Under the pieces are notes generated by a model. It did not search any database and had not been told where the DNA came from. It worked only from the letters and a program-made list of their open reading frames with translations. From Suillus spraguei (taxonomy: Eukaryota > Basidiomycota > Agaricomycetes > Boletales > Suillaceae), in the NCBI GenBank assembly GCA_016800925.1, contig JABCPU010000062.1, positions 171,597 to 235,596 of the forward strand: a DNA stretch of 64,000 nucleotides, in the 5' to 3' direction. Positions 11,108-23,699 of the stretch are shown one piece after another; the stretch's first letter is position 1, and every line of letters begins with the position of its first letter. The position numbers and the translations under genes are program-made.

Positions 11108-12532
11108 GTATGAGCCAATGAGGTGATGCATGAGTCAAGAAAGGTAAATGATAAAAAGATAAAGCATAGGACAATACCAGAAGGTCTCTGAGGGCCAATA
11201 GAGAGTCCCCATGAACCAAGTGGTTGCGTGTGTTGAAGCACAAAGTAATGCAACGAGCGCAGAGAAGGTGCTTGAAGTGCGAGTAGCGCGAAAGGCGCAT
11301 ATAAGCGCAAAGGAGGCAGAGTGTGTGTGAAGAGTGCACATTTAGCAGCAATGGAGAAGGTGAGTGTAGGCAAGGTAAGGAGTGATGATGGCAAGCCAGA
11401 CAAGATAGGGGAGGATGAGGATAGAAGCCTTGTCAGGACGAGAGTAGATGGCAACACATAGGAGGAAAAATGATAGTAGGGGCACAAGGAGGTGTTCTTG
11501 TAACAGCTATCTTGTCAACAACCATCACACCAGTGACCAGTACACTAGTCAGGCAATAGTTTCTCACACTCAGAGGAGGGCAGGCCAAGGAGCCCCTCTA
11601 ATAAATTATATATTACCCAATATAATTAAGTGTGAATCTAGGCATTAAGCAAGCATACTGAGTGAAACATTAAGTTATTTCACTCCAGTCTTTGGACATT
11701 ATTTCTCACGACATACAGACACATCAGCAAGCCACCATATCATCACACATTCTCACACTAGCTAGTGCAAGGTTACTAGTCATCTAGTGTCGATGACATC
11801 TAGTTCTCCTTATGACACAGAACACATTTCTGTGGGGAGAATATTGTATTCATATATTTCATTAGTTAATTTGGGAGGACAATAAGACTAGCAGTCATTC
11901 AACAATATCAATAGCTTGGCCACTTGAGACTACATCAAGAGGGTGTACTCTGTTCTGACCTGTGTCATACTCATCATGAAGTGCCTGAGCAGCAGAGAGT
12001 TGGTTTCGAAGTGACATATTGGATAGTCTGATCAGTGCTAGACAGCTTAGTTGACTCCATTAATTAGTGAGAGTTAGGAGTAGCATCATCGCATATCAAC
12101 ATACATTAGCATCACACATCATCATCACAAGTCTGTACTTCATTTCATAAAATCACAAGCACTGCATCGCACCAGTTACTGATTTTATCCCCCTGTCCTT
12201 TGATCAAACAAAGACAAGAAAGAGTTGTTTTCCCTTTTTCCCCATGAACGACCACATTATCAACCGTTGGGATTTTGTCTGAACCGTTGACCGTGGAGAA
12301 TATTGAAATCCAGTGAACTTTTCTGTTTTTCGTATTCTAAGAAGACATTGTGATGGAACAGACTGAGGGGAGAAGATAGTGTAACATGACCTATATGGGT
12401 TGGTTCATATTCCAACCATCCAACTCCACTCATCATGTCAGCATGTGTTGCATTAACATAATGAGAGTTGTATAGCATATGGTCAGTCTCAAATGTTCTT
12501 GATTTGAAGCATGGTCCAGGCATAGAGGACAT
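11108..12532. other. Intergenic, repeat-like, no gene seen
   Basis: Short ORFs here (for example about 140 codons, minus strand, 11041-11487) overlap LTR sequence or have low-complexity Ser/Leu-rich content, and match no family I recognise. The stretch has AT-rich patches (about 11600-11640, 11830-11900) and several near-inverted tagt/acta segments around 11750-11810. I see no LTR boundary, splice pattern or conserved motif. Confidence 0.5.
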
Positions 12533-13432
12533 CTGAATACCATCATCCAGTGGGTGTAAGACAAGTAAAATCCTGTAAAAAAAAGTAAGGGAAATGGGCC
12601 TAAAACGAGGGAGGAGATGAGCCCACTGTTGGTGACAGTGAGTGCGAGCTTCTGACAGGCATAGGAGGTACTAGAAGGCTTTGAGGGCATACCATCATCC
12701 AGTGGGTGTAAGACAAGTAAAATACTGTAAAAAAAGTAAGGGAAATGGGTGTAGTGATTACCAAGTGTTTGCAGCCAGAAATAGCCGAAATACCTTTACC
12801 TTGACCACCATCATTGACCACTGCCTCAGCTCATGTCCATCATCATTCACTGTCATCCCTTCATCGCATATTGGCCCTTAGTTCATCTCTGTCACCCTCT
12901 TGTCACTTAATTGTCTGGATTCTGTCAAAAACAAGCAAAACTCTGGTTAACTCTGTCAAATACCATACCCCTACCTGTGCCACTCATTCAAATTCTTGTA
13001 CTCTCTGTCTACCACTTCTCTACTCTACCCTGCCAGGTCCAATGCCACTCCCTTTAGCCTCCGTTTCACCTAATCGTTCAGCCTTTCCATACCTGAGGAC
13101 CCTTAGCATTCACACTATAAAATAGTTCATGTACACTTGTTTCTACAGACAATCTAGAGGCAATCAGATCAGTCTCACTGTCCAGTATCACAGTCCAGTC
13201 TCATCTCATATCACACTCGTTATTATCAGTATCAGTCTATCATCTTTCATCTCAGAATTATAGCTCTCATCATCACATAACTATTTGCTAACGACTCGTC
13301 TAACTATATAGCACGCTCTTATCTTAGCAGGTCCCACACCCTACGAAAACTCGCAGCTGGAGCCTTAGTGCTTCTTACATGGGCCTAGAATGAGGGAGGA
13401 GACAAGCTCACTGTCGACGACAGCGTGGGAAG
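12533..13432. repeat. Pair of direct repeats, second copy split by a solo LTR
   Basis: A unit beginning ataccatcatccagtgggtg occurs at about 12536 and again at about 12689. In the first copy it continues through gggaaatgggcctaaaacga to about 12640. In the second copy it stops at 12749 and resumes at 13380 with tgggcctagaatga. The intervening 630 bases are an inserted LTR. The parent element of the repeat is not identified. Confidence 0.8.
12750..13379 (+). mobile_element. Solo LTR or LTR-like insertion (630 bp)
   Basis: The ends are tgtag...ttaca (TG...CA). It is flanked by tggg on both sides (12746-12749 and 13380-13383), a 4-bp target duplication. The neighbouring uninterrupted repeat shows the empty site. 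A TATA-like ctataaaata lies near 13113-13122, which sets the likely orientation. No coding capacity is seen. A short non-autonomous element is the alternative to a recombined solo LTR. Confidence 0.72.
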
Positions 13433-13785
13433 TATTGCAAATAGACCGTATACAATGACAACGACATCCAGAGTTATCCGCTCGAATCCGCTCGAATCTA
13501 TTTACGGTGAGAAAGCTTATTATAGCACAGGCCTGAAATAGTAGTACGTAGCGAGCTCAAATTCACCTAGTTTTATTCCTGGTAGGGGGGCAGATAGGCA
13601 GCCCTTACTAAGTAGTAACGGAATGGGGGGCCCGATGTTATTGTTATTACTAATTAGAAAAATTAATGGTGCCACTCAGGTGGAGAACCACTATTCAGTC
13701 TCAGTGAACAATTATGTAATCACGCGAAGTTTATGTTTTCTATCAAAATTTTAATCTAAGCACAAAATCCGAAGGTACCACTGGT
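13380..13785. other. Intergenic spacer 3' of glycoprotein copy 1
   Basis: The first 50 bases are the remainder of the split repeat. The rest is AT-rich sequence with a duplicated gaatccgctc (about 13480-13496) and a run of G. No gene is seen. Confidence 0.45.
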
Positions 13786-16245
13786 TCAGATATCCACTTC
13801 TTTACTAATACTACTCACTGCCGGATCAGGTACAGGTACAAACCTCTTTATGATGGGTTCTACGCCGGGTTCGGACTCATCCAGGCTCACCATCGCAACC
13901 TCATTTTCCATGATCCCATTCTTGCTGAAATCTTTGAGTGCAAGACTCCCAGCAGCGCATGCCATAATGAGATGAAGAGTGTTTGACACATCGAAGTGGG
14001 CCCTGTGGTGAACTCTGCCGTGGTGCTCGTTATATTCTTGATGCTTGGCATGTGCTTCATGCTCTTTCTTACGATCTTGATGCTCTTTCCAAGCCTCTAA
14101 CATACAGTACGACGCGCAGGCGAAAGTGAGGATGCTGATAATGGTGAGCGGGATTGTAGCGAGTAGATATGTCGGTGAATCCCTGGCCCAGCGAGTCCAG
14201 CCAATCGTCGATATGAACATGGTCCCAGTGACTGGGGAAGAGAGGTTATTCGGAATGATATTATCCGGGAAACTACCCGTGGCCATAAATCCGGAGCGAA
14301 GGAACTGTGAAATAATTCTGCGTCAATTTAGACTACACTGAATGGGCCGGCAACCTCACCGTGGCGGAAAACTCGACAACACCACGCCAGTAATCTTCCT
14401 AAGGAATTTATAAGAGTTGGATCAAGATTACATGACATAAAACTGACGAGCTCAAGGTAAACCTGTGTATCATTGAGATTGTTGTTGACATATCCGGTAG
14501 TAGTCGAGGAATAAATGGAGTATAAGGTATCCCCAATCGTGCTGCTCGTAAGTCCCTGCGAGTTGATCGACTGAAATCTGGCAACTGCAGCGATAAATAA
14601 CAGTAGCTCGGCATTCTCTGGCCTGAAAGGAGTGGATGAGGTGACCTCAGAAGAAATTTGTTCATTGGAATAATCAGCGCGGACTGTGGTCAAAAGAGGA
14701 ACCACATCGCACACGCTTGCTTTAAGGAACCCATACTTGTAAAACCCTTGTGTAAAAATGGCTACAAGAACAGAATCAGTTAATGATGCCAGACGTGCAT
14801 ATTTCAAAGGCTCACTGAAATTTTTATAAGTTTGGTTCTCATTCATCGGTCCTAAGCACACAACAGATGGAAGAAAGCCACTCCCTGATGAGCTCGTATT
14901 TCCGTTTGCATCTACCATAGTCACGTATTCATACGAGGCCAGCGCATCTAGAAACTATCAGTGAGATTGAAAAAAAAAAAAGATATTCAAGATCCAAACT
15001 TACTGTTACCACAGTTGGCACTGATATTCCACAAGCGGAGACCGGTGATGGAGTTGTTCGAAGCAGCCGCTGCGTTGGTATAGATCACGTAAGAGTTGTT
15101 CGTGTCCCAGAGGTACTGCGTTTGACTCGAGTCCATGGCTTGGCAGCTGACATTAGCTGTTAACCCTTGTTGCGACATGGAGTAGTTCGTGCTGAAGCCT
15201 TGAGGAATATGAGTGCTGGCCCGTGATCCAGGTCTAACTCCTGTGTTGACCGTGATATTTCCACCGGAAAACCCAAGACGAGTACCGTTAGCATTCGGAA
15301 CTCCATCCGAGCCGGAAAATGATTCAATGGTGGGAACGATCCCCTCTAGTTGTACAGTATCGAAAAATAATTTAGAGTGAATCGAGGGGCTGGACGTACG
15401 TGTGGACGTGTTGTATTTTGCACCATTGAAATTGAATGTTCCGGGAAGACCAAACGTATACCCTGCAGCGACAACTCCGCTGAGCATTGCACCGATGTCG
15501 AGAATTTCAAAAGAATTGTCCTGGACTTAGTTATTCTATTTAACAAGCAACCTGTCAACTCGAGTAGAAATACATACTGAGACCATTTGCTAGGAATTCT
15601 TCCTGAAGTATGATGGCAAACGCGCTTCCAGTTATATCAAGTTCGGATCCATTCAACTGTACTGGCCACATGAAGTAGGTCGGTGTCAAGAGAGTTGTCC
15701 ACCTATGACGCTATTTGAATGGAACGATCTCGACGATGCATCCAGAGAAGACGTACCCAGCCGTTAAGAGCCTCAGCATCGCGAAGATGAACAGTGTCAA
15801 GAGGGTCAATCCCTTAAATTGGCGTTTCAAAATATGAGAGCCCTCTGCCAAAGCAACACCAGTGCTCAGGTGAATCAGAGAAATGGGCTTCCACATTCGA
15901 CGTCTTAGTGTCTCTTTGACCGAAAACGTGAAAAGACTGATGGAACAAATCGCCTTTCACTGAATGATTAATCGAAGAGAACAAAAGGTAGACAGACGTG
16001 GCAGCGGTGACTGAGAGCACAGTTGCTATCAATGTGACAACCATTGTTAATTCCCCAGGATGGTTCACCATTAACTCGCAGACTGAATTGGATGGAGCAA
16101 GGTATTCAAAGTAGGCGACTGCACCAAGGAACCCGAATCCAAATGTCAGGATAACCATCTGGACAATGACGATAGCTGTGAAACGCCCAAATTTTTCGGG
16201 AAACTTCGGATGAGAAGGGGTAGAAGGGATAGATGCAAGCATCAT
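13786..16245 (-). pseudogene. Membrane glycoprotein family, copy 1 (frameshift in exon 1)
   Basis: This is the same seven-exon layout as the intact copy at 19815-22231, with all splice signals matching. The start is the ATG-ATG at 16245; an upstream in-frame ATG at 16386 lies above the TATA-like atatata near 16345-16351, so the downstream one is preferred. Exon 1 encodes two membrane segments (VIVQMVILTFGFGFLGAVAY, TLIATVLSVTAATSVYLL). One extra base near 15944-15947, relative to copies 2 and 3, shifts the frame after NHSVKGD and removes the third segment and everything beyond. The downstream exons are still clean: lumenal domain, EDYWRGVVEFSAT and a C-terminal segment (LATIPLTIISILTFACASY). 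The loss therefore looks recent. No function is recognised. Confidence 0.78.
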
Positions 16246-17639
16246 AGGAGGAGGGGAATATGCAGATATTGCGAGAGGAGGGCTGAATGCAGACACAGCA
16301 GGAGGAGGGGTCAGTGCAGAATCAATGTGGTCACTCAGATAGAAATATATACTTAGCGGAGCACAAACCTTGCTGCATGCATGCATGCCGGTGACACAGC
16401 TTATGAGTATCCGTACAGAACCTGCGACTCGAATTGATATTGTGCATGCGGGAGATGCAGGAGATGACGATGATCAGCAACGCAATGTTGATCACCTCGT
16501 TTAAATTTCTGACGTGCCCTAAACATGTCTTCAGGAACTCGAAGGCGAACTTGGTGCAGGGATTCAAGGACATACTGGGAATGTATGAGATCCAACCTTT
16601 CCCTCTGTTACTTTCATGGACGGTATCAATATATGTACGTATACAATGACACATTGACCTGCCTAGACAAGTCCCCGGGAACTCGAGCGCGAACTCGGGG
16701 GACAAGGAAATTGAAAATGTATGCGATCCTTCCCCCTTAGAGTAATTTATCAAAGATTCAGGTTCATAGATGGTAGGAATATACCTTGCCTTCACTGGGA
16801 GAAATACGCTTAATTTCCAAACTGATAAAAAATCACACCCTCAGCGCGCAGCGACTCTAGATCAGTCCTTTTGGCTTGAAAGGAAGGAGAGGGTATGCGA
16901 GTTGAAGGGTATGTACTATATAGTAATAGAGGGCAGGCTGCCGCTGCATGTCATGCTGCTCTATCGGGATTCGGGCGGTTTGATGTTAGGCCACTTTCCC
17001 ACACTGAATTTATGCACCAAGCAGATTCATTACCGTTCAGGTTCGAACACGAATATTGTATTAACTAAAAATTAGGGCCTGCCGATAGAAAGCACCCTAT
17101 AGATCTGAGTATAAATGGTATAACAGCTCCGAGTTGGCGCAGATGCTAATTAACATTGTCTCCGCCGGTTACATCTCAGGTGCACCAGACTTGCTATATG
17201 AAGTTGCTGTGCCATCATAATTGTATTAAGGTGCAGTTCCGGCACCGGTACGCATGGTAGACTGCATTTCAGGATGCGATACCACATTCACTGGCCGTTT
17301 TTAGCCCTCCCCTGCTCGTCAATTTCCGAATCCCAGACCAGCCGGATCATCGTAATGATGAAAAACAAAAGTAGGTAAATGGCACGCCCTTCTTCCCAGC
17401 CATACGTGCTGATGAACATGATACCACGTGGCAACAGACATCTCGACCGCCGGTGGCAGAGAAACCAGATCTCAGAGACTACCCGTCTTCGTCAGGAAGA
17501 GGTAATCACAACTTATTGTGTCATTGGGTTCCATCACCCCACGCCAACAGCCTTCCTATAATTGACCAATCATTTACGTCTGAGGGTAGTAAATTTCCTA
17601 CTAGTTGATGGCAAATGACCTGTTGAATCGCTATCAACA
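16246..17639. other. Upstream region of glycoprotein copy 1, duplicated in unit 2
   Basis: No gene is supported. Imperfect direct repeats built on aggaactcgaaggcgaactt and aatgtatgagatcc occur near 16530-16590 and 16670-16715. Matching repeats lie upstream of copy 2 (about 22515-22730). A block near 17030-17080 (accgttcaggttcgaacac, aaaaattagggcc) also recurs near 22995-23045. It therefore belongs to the tandem duplication unit and may hold conserved promoter DNA. Confidence 0.5.
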
Positions 17640-18870
17640 TAAGCCGTTAAGTAGTCCCCCATAACATCGGTCTGGAAGCCTTGTTTGTTCTCTGTTTGAT
17701 AATCGATTGATTGCACACGGTGAGGGCCATGTTCGAGTCTTCGAAAGGACGACGATCAACTACCGCTGCCGAAACTATCCCTGGATCATATGTGACGTTC
17801 ACTGTCGTCACATACAACACGTGCAGACAGTCGTGGACATATGTAGCGCAATCTTCCATTTCAAGAAAGTTGAATCGGTGAGCATGTAGTAAACGGGCAG
17901 CCTCGTTCGCTTACCGAACTTAACGGGCTGCAACGTGGAGAACCTGACTGCGGACATCACACGCAATCGTCGGAAGAAAGCCCTCAGTATCTGAGTCCAT
18001 GTCGAGATTGGTTGCATTTTGTAAAAGTGGTGTATCACATGGAGCTGTTTCCTGTAATACAATATGTGATATTTTGCTTAAAATTACAGGAATAATTTAC
18101 TCACCATTGGTATTTTGGACACTCTGCTACCATTTCCTACATCGTCAAGCCGTTCCGCTCTTGGCAGCTGATCTCTGCGGTGAGGCCTTGCTGGGTCATG
18201 GTATAAACTTTCCAACACCCTGGGAGAGTAACCAAAACGGTGGCAGCCACTGGCGATCTAGGTCGATTGTTACATTGAGAGGTACGAAACCACTGGTGAC
18301 AGCAGGTCCAACTACAGTCTGGGCATCACTTGCGGTGGATCCTATCTTTGTATGTAACCCAAGTTGGCATTGTCAGTGCAATGGCACAGCGAGATGCTCT
18401 TGGCTAGGTCTTGTCTCAGAGCCTCCTACATTGAGAATGTGACAACATGAAGTTAGAACATCGATACCGGTGTAGTCTTGTGTAAAACTCAATTCACCTT
18501 ATCGTGACCACGGACAATGCGGTGGAGATTAAAGTAAGTTCGATGAGTTCAGGCTGGGAATCAATCAATCATAACATATCGAGGAAACGTTGCAATAACG
18601 ATTCAGAGAACCACTGTGGTGCATACAAGAATAAACGATTGGAGCCTATCACGCAGCAACGCCACGGCAGAGCGGAGCATTAAATGCCGGTAGTGGCCGG
18701 GGCACCTTCACCAACCGAAGGATATTGCGCAAGTTTGTGACGGTGATACAGAAAACATTTTGTACAAGCACAGTACAGACCACAGGCTTAGATATGACAA
18801 TCCTTGCTTGTCCCGTCTACGTATGGTGAGATTTGATGGGGAGTCTGGGATAATCACCAAACCGTCAGTT
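17640..18870 (-). pseudogene. Relic of second duplicated gene, unit 1
   Basis: Blocks here match unit 2 (23700-24370) and unit 3 (28320-28660, 30800-30920) of the triplication. Shared pieces include acatcggtctggaagccttg (about 17664), ggccatgttcgagtcttcga (about 17727) and ccactggcgatctagg (about 18246). Read on the minus strand, unit 3 gives a segment (VGLAFISGFVPLNVTIGLDR) that looks like the lumenal part of a fungal membrane protein. Frames are short and broken in every copy. Strand and gene identity are inferred; the family is not recognised. Confidence 0.4.
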
Positions 18871-18886
18871 AATAAGCTTATTTGAT

Positions 18887-19231
18887 GTGTCTGCGCTGAT
18901 AAGTCCCCCAGTGAAAACTGTCCCTGAGCAGAACGCAGATCACGTTGTCCGCCTCTCCCTTGAGGACGCACCAATCATCTTTTTGGACACCATCAAGATA
19001 GGAGAAGACGACTTCGAATCAAATGCTTCCGGCACAACGGTCATCTTGCGCATGTTCGAAGCATTTGGTGAGCATGGTTCTGTCAGGTTACAGGTTGGAA
19101 AACATGTATCTGTGAAACGCGCGTATGTCACGAACATCCTGGAGGACACTAAAGGAGAACTCGGTTCTGTTTCCACAACAGGGGGCATAGCACGGCTCTA
19201 TATCAATCAAGTTTGGTGTGCTGACATGTAA
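18887..19231 (+). pseudogene. Alpha-mannosidase (GH38, vacuolar type) C-terminal fragment
   Basis: The frame reads DAPIIFLDTIKIGEDDFES, then TTVILRMFEAFGEHGSVRLQ, then KRAYVTNILEDTKGEL. From memory these resemble the C-terminal beta-sandwich of fungal Ams1-type alpha-mannosidases (ILDTIKRGEDD, VVLRLYEAFGGHA, VTNLLED). About 110 residues are present of an enzyme that is normally over 1000. The catalytic N-terminal domain is absent on both sides, so this is a stranded fragment. It lies inside the glycoprotein/relic array on the opposite strand. The sequence is little decayed. A family search would settle the assignment. Confidence 0.7.
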
Positions 19232-19814
19232 AGTACAGATTTGCGAAGAGATATAACTGGGTCATTGTCGATGACAAACTGTGGTTTTAATCTCGAAATT
19301 GGTTAAACTGACACGGACCGTTTCTTGTACGTACTAAGTGATGCTACTGTATGCACAGTGAGTGAAGTTCAGGATTACGTATCAATTATCGACTGGCTGG
19401 CCAGTGAGTACACGGCTAGAAGTTGTGAGGGTCTGACTGACAGCCTCAGTGTCGCTACAATTTGTCACAGGTATACCACAATTGAAAAGGTTTCGTTCAA
19501 TGCCTGGCTGAGGTCTGGTTCGAGACGGGGCGCAGACATGACGCCAGAGTCTATCATAGACTTGACCCTGGACTTGGCAATTCCGGCCTGAAGATATCCT
19601 GCGCCATTCATATAACTTTGCTTACAAGAGAAAGTCATCGCCAGAAATTCATCTAAGGTAGCCTTCCGTGCGGAATGCATGGACAAGTGTTTAGCAAGAT
19701 AACCATCTCCAGTTTGGCTAAAGACTTCGTCAACTTACATGACATTTATATTTTATCACCAAAACCAAAATACAGATACCGCTCATCATAGTTCGATATC
19801 GTGTCCTACAAGTG
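19232..19814. other. Spacer between units 1 and 2
   Basis: An 88-codon plus-strand frame (19325-19591) and an opposite-strand frame overlap here. Neither shows a motif, splice continuation or similarity to the other units, so no gene is called. Confidence 0.4.
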
Positions 19815-22231
19815 TCAAACAGAACCAGAAACATGCCCAGGGATAAACTTCTTTATAGAAGGTTTTATGCCGGGTTCGGACTCAACGAGGCTCACCGTCG
19901 CAAGCTCATTTGTCATGATCCCTTTCTTGCTGAAATCTTCGAGTGCGAGACTCCCAGCAGCGCATGCCATGATGAGATGAAGAGTGTTTGACACGTCGAA
20001 GTGGGCCCTGTGGTGAATCCTGTGGGGCTGGGCATGTTCTTTATCCCTTTTATCCTCTTTCAGCTTTTCCAGGCGATCTTGATGTTCTTTCCAAGCTTCT
20101 AGCATACAGTACGATGCACAGGCGAAAGTGAGCATGCTGACAATGGTAAGCGGGACTGTAGCGAGCGCGTATGTCGGCGACCCCTTAGCCCAGCGAGTCC
20201 AGCCAATAGTCGATACGAACATGGTCCCAGTGACTGGAGAAGAGAGATTGTTTGGGATGATATTATCCGGGAAGCTACCCGTGGCCATAAATCCGGAGCG
20301 AAGGAACTATGAAATGATGCCAGGTTATTTGGGACTATATTGAACACACCAGTAACCTCACCGTGGCGGAAAATTCAACAACACCACGCCAGTAATCTTC
20401 CTAAGAAAGTCATAAGAGGTGGATCAAGACAAGAGGACATGAACTGACGAGCTCAGAGTAAACCTGTGTGTCATTGAGATTGTTATTAACGTATCCGGTA
20501 GTGGTCGAGGAATAGATGGAGTATAAGGTATCCCCAATAGTGCTGCTCGTAAGTCCCTGCGAGTTAATCGACTGAAACCTGGCGACCGCAGCGATAAATG
20601 AAAGCAGCTGGACGTTCTCTGGTCCGAAAGGAGTGAATGAGGTGACCACAGAAGAGATTTGTTCATTGGAATAATCGGCGATGACTCTGGTTAACAGAGG
20701 AACCACATCGCACACGCTTGCTTGAAGGAACCCATACTTGAAAAACCCTTGTGTAAAAATACCTGCAGGATCAGATTCGGTCGATGATTTTAGACGTACA
20801 TATTCATATTTCAAAGACTCACTGAAATTTTCATAACTTTGGCTCACATCCATTGGTCCCAAACACACAACAGATGGAAGAAAGCCACTTCCTGATGAGC
20901 TCGTATTTCCGTTTGCATCTACCATAGTCACGTATTCATACGAGGTCAGCGCATCTAGAAACTATCAGTGAAATTGAAAAAAAAAAAAGATATTCCAGCT
21001 CCAAACTTACTGTTACCACAATTGGCACTGATATTCCACAAGCGAAGACCCGTGATAGAGTTGTTCGAAGCAGCCGCTGCGTTGGTATAGATCACGTAAG
21101 AGTTGTTGGTGTCCCAGAGGTACTGCGTTTGACTCGAGTCAATGGCCCGGCAGCTGACATTGGCTGTTAACCCCTGTTGCGACATGGAATAGTTCGTGCT
21201 GAAGCCTTGAGGAACATGAGCGCTGGCCCGTGATCCGGGTACAATTCCTGTGTTGACCGTGACATTTCCACCGGAAAACCCGAGACGAGTACCACTGGCA
21301 TTCGGAACTCCATCCGAGCCGGAAAATGATTCAATGGTAGGCACGACCCCCTCTAGTTGCACAGTATCGAAAAATAATTTAGAGAGAATCGAGGGGCTGG
21401 ACGTACGTGTGGATGTGTTATATTTTGCGCCATTAAAATTGAACGTTCCGGGAAGACCAAACGTATACCCTGCAGCAATAACTCCGCTGAGCATTGCACC
21501 GACGTCGAGAATTTCGAAAGAACTGTCCTGGACTTAGTCGTTCCGTTTAACAAGCAACCTGTCAACTCGATTAGAGATACATACTGAGACCATTTGCTAG
21601 GAATTCTTCCTGGAGCATGGTGGCAAACGCACTTCCAGTTATGTCAAGTTCGGATCCATTCAACTGTACTGGCCACATGAAGTAGGTCGGTGTCAAGAGA
21701 GTCGTCCATCTATGACTCCATTTAAACAAGAGGATCTCGACAATGCTTCCAGAAAAAGACGTACCCGGCCGTTAAGAGCCTCAGCATCGCAAAGATGAAC
21801 AGCGTCAAGGTGGTCAATCCCACAAATTGATGTTTCAAAATATGAGAACCTTGCGCCAAAGCGACACCAGTGCTTAGGTGAATCAGAGAAATGGGCTTCC
21901 ACATTCGACGTCTTAGTGCCTCTTTGACCGAAAGCGTGAAAAGACTGATGGAAAAATCAGATTTCATTGAATGATCGGTTGGAGAGAACAAAAGATAGAC
22001 AGACGTGGCAGCGGTGACTGAGAGCACAGTTGCTATCAATGTGACAACCATTGTTAACTCCCCAGGATGGTTCACCATTAAATTGCAGACTGAGTCGGAT
22101 GGAGCAAGGTACTCAAGGTAAGCAACTGCACCCAGGAATCCGTATCCAAATACTAGAATGAGAATCTGGATAGTGATGATAATTGTGAAACGCAAGAATT
22201 TTTCGGGAAGCTTCACGTGAGGTGCAGACAT
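19815..22231 (-). CDS. Membrane glycoprotein family, copy 2 (intact, about 693 aa)
   Basis: Exons on the minus strand join in one frame: 22231-21765, 21709-21585, 21532-21407, 21352-21011, 20954-20464, 20400-20362 and 20306-19815. Introns are 52-63 nt. The 54-nt intron 21406-21353 is optional, since reading through it also stays open and gives about 711 aa. Donors are gtacgt, gtatgt, gtacgt, gtaagt, gtttac (weak) and gtgagg. The protein has two N-terminal membrane segments (about residues 10-35 and 50-75) and a third near 135-155. A long, probably lumenal or extracellular domain with many N-x-S/T sites follows, then a short EDYWRGVVEFSAT exon, a final membrane segment and a charged cytoplasmic tail. 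The middle copy of a triplication, it is the only one without a break. It resembles agaric membrane proteins of unknown function. Confidence 0.75.
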
Positions 22232-22306
22232 AGCGGGAGGGGTGGATGCAAACACAGCGGGAGGAAGGATGGGTGCAGAATCGATGCTGTCACTCGGATA
22301 GAGATG

Positions 22307-22313
22307 TTATATA
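22307..22313 (-). promoter_or_regulatory. TATA-like box of glycoprotein copy 2
   Basis: Minus-strand tatataa lies about 75 bases above the chosen ATG. Copy 1 (near 16345-16351) and copy 3 (near 27715-27721) have the same element at a similar place. An in-frame TAA just downstream of it supports the ATG at 22231 as the start. Confidence 0.5.
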
Positions 22314-23699
22314 CTTGAGGGTCCAGGAACCTTGCTGCATGCACGCCAATGACACAACTTGGACTAGATAGGCATCCGAGCGTAACCGTGACCCGAATTG
22401 ATACTGCGTATGCACGAGATGCACGCAATGAAGATGATCAGCAACGCAGCTTTTCTCTATATCAACATGGCAAGTAAATCGTGTCGTGTAAATTTTTGAT
22501 GCGCCCAAGACGAGTCCTCAGGAACTTGAAGGCGGACCTGATTCAGGGTGTCGATGATATACTGTGAATGTATGAGATCCAACTTTTAGATTCATGGATG
22601 GTACCCACATACGTACTATACATGCCACACTGCGTAGTTCATGTTTTTTGATTCGCCCGGACAAGTCCGCGAGAACTTGAAGGCGAACTTGGAGATAAAG
22701 ACGTACTGAAATTGTATGAGATCCCTCCTAAAGATTCAGATTCATAGATGGTAGCAACAATGAACATACATACAATGAAAACCTAAACCGGCAACAAATA
22801 GCACCTTCAGCGCGCAGTGACATTAGGTCATTCCTTCGAGCTTCGATGGGAATGAGGGAGTATGGAAGCTCACGCTGAAGGGTAGTAGAAGGCTGCCGCC
22901 GCGTGTCTTGTTCCGACGACTGAAGGTTTGATGTAAGTTAGGCCACTTTCCCACAGTGTGTGTGCGCCGAACGGTTTGCATTATATACTTCATTACCGTC
23001 AGGTTGCAACATAAAGATTGCATTAACTGAAAATTAGGGCCCAATGAGTATAAATAGTATAAGAACTTGATGAGTCGGCGCAGACACTTGTCTCCGCGGT
23101 TATCAGGCGCATTCTTGCTATATGAAATTGCTGTGCTATCGAAGTGCAGTTTCGGCACCGGTATCTGCATGGTAGGCTGCAGTTCGGGACAAAATACCAC
23201 CTCTAGCCGATTTTTGCCCTCCTTCCCGGCTCGTTGATTCCCTCTTCCACGTACCAAATCTCAATCTCTTCATTCCTCTTCAAGCCATCACAGTGGTGCT
23301 CAAGACCAGTAGTACAACCCATTTTAGCCAAGCGGCCGTGATAAGATGAGGTCGCAGTGATCAAACACAACATTATCTCCCTGTGGATATTACAGTTCAA
23401 ACTCCAAACTGAATCACGCGTCAATAACAGTAACAGTAACCAGCTGGATCATCATAAAGATGAAAAATAAAAGCAGGTAGATGATACGTCCTTCTTCCCA
23501 GTCACACATGCTGACGAACATGATACCACGTAGCAACAGACATCTCGGAAGGTACTTCTCTCCAGGGGAGACCACCGGTGGCAGATAAACCAGATCTCAG
23601 AGACTACCAGAGATAAATTTATCAACATCTTCGTCAGAAGAGGTGTTCACAACTTATTGTGCCACGGGATTCTATCACCCACAACAATGGCCTTCCTAC
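22314..23699. other. Upstream region of glycoprotein copy 2, no gene
   Basis: This is the counterpart of 16246-17639. It has two or three imperfect copies of a gaactt/aggcg-rich direct repeat (22515-22730) and shared blocks near 22995-23160. Minus-strand ORFs of 144 and 73 codons at 22823-23424 show no motif and are not conserved in unit 1. Confidence 0.45.

Noticed and set aside
15711..15896. First intron of the glycoprotein genes read as frameshift or stop
   Set aside because: The in-frame TAG in copy 1 and the extra base in copy 2 both fall inside a 54-55-nt gtacgt...tag intron shared by all three copies, so they are harmless.
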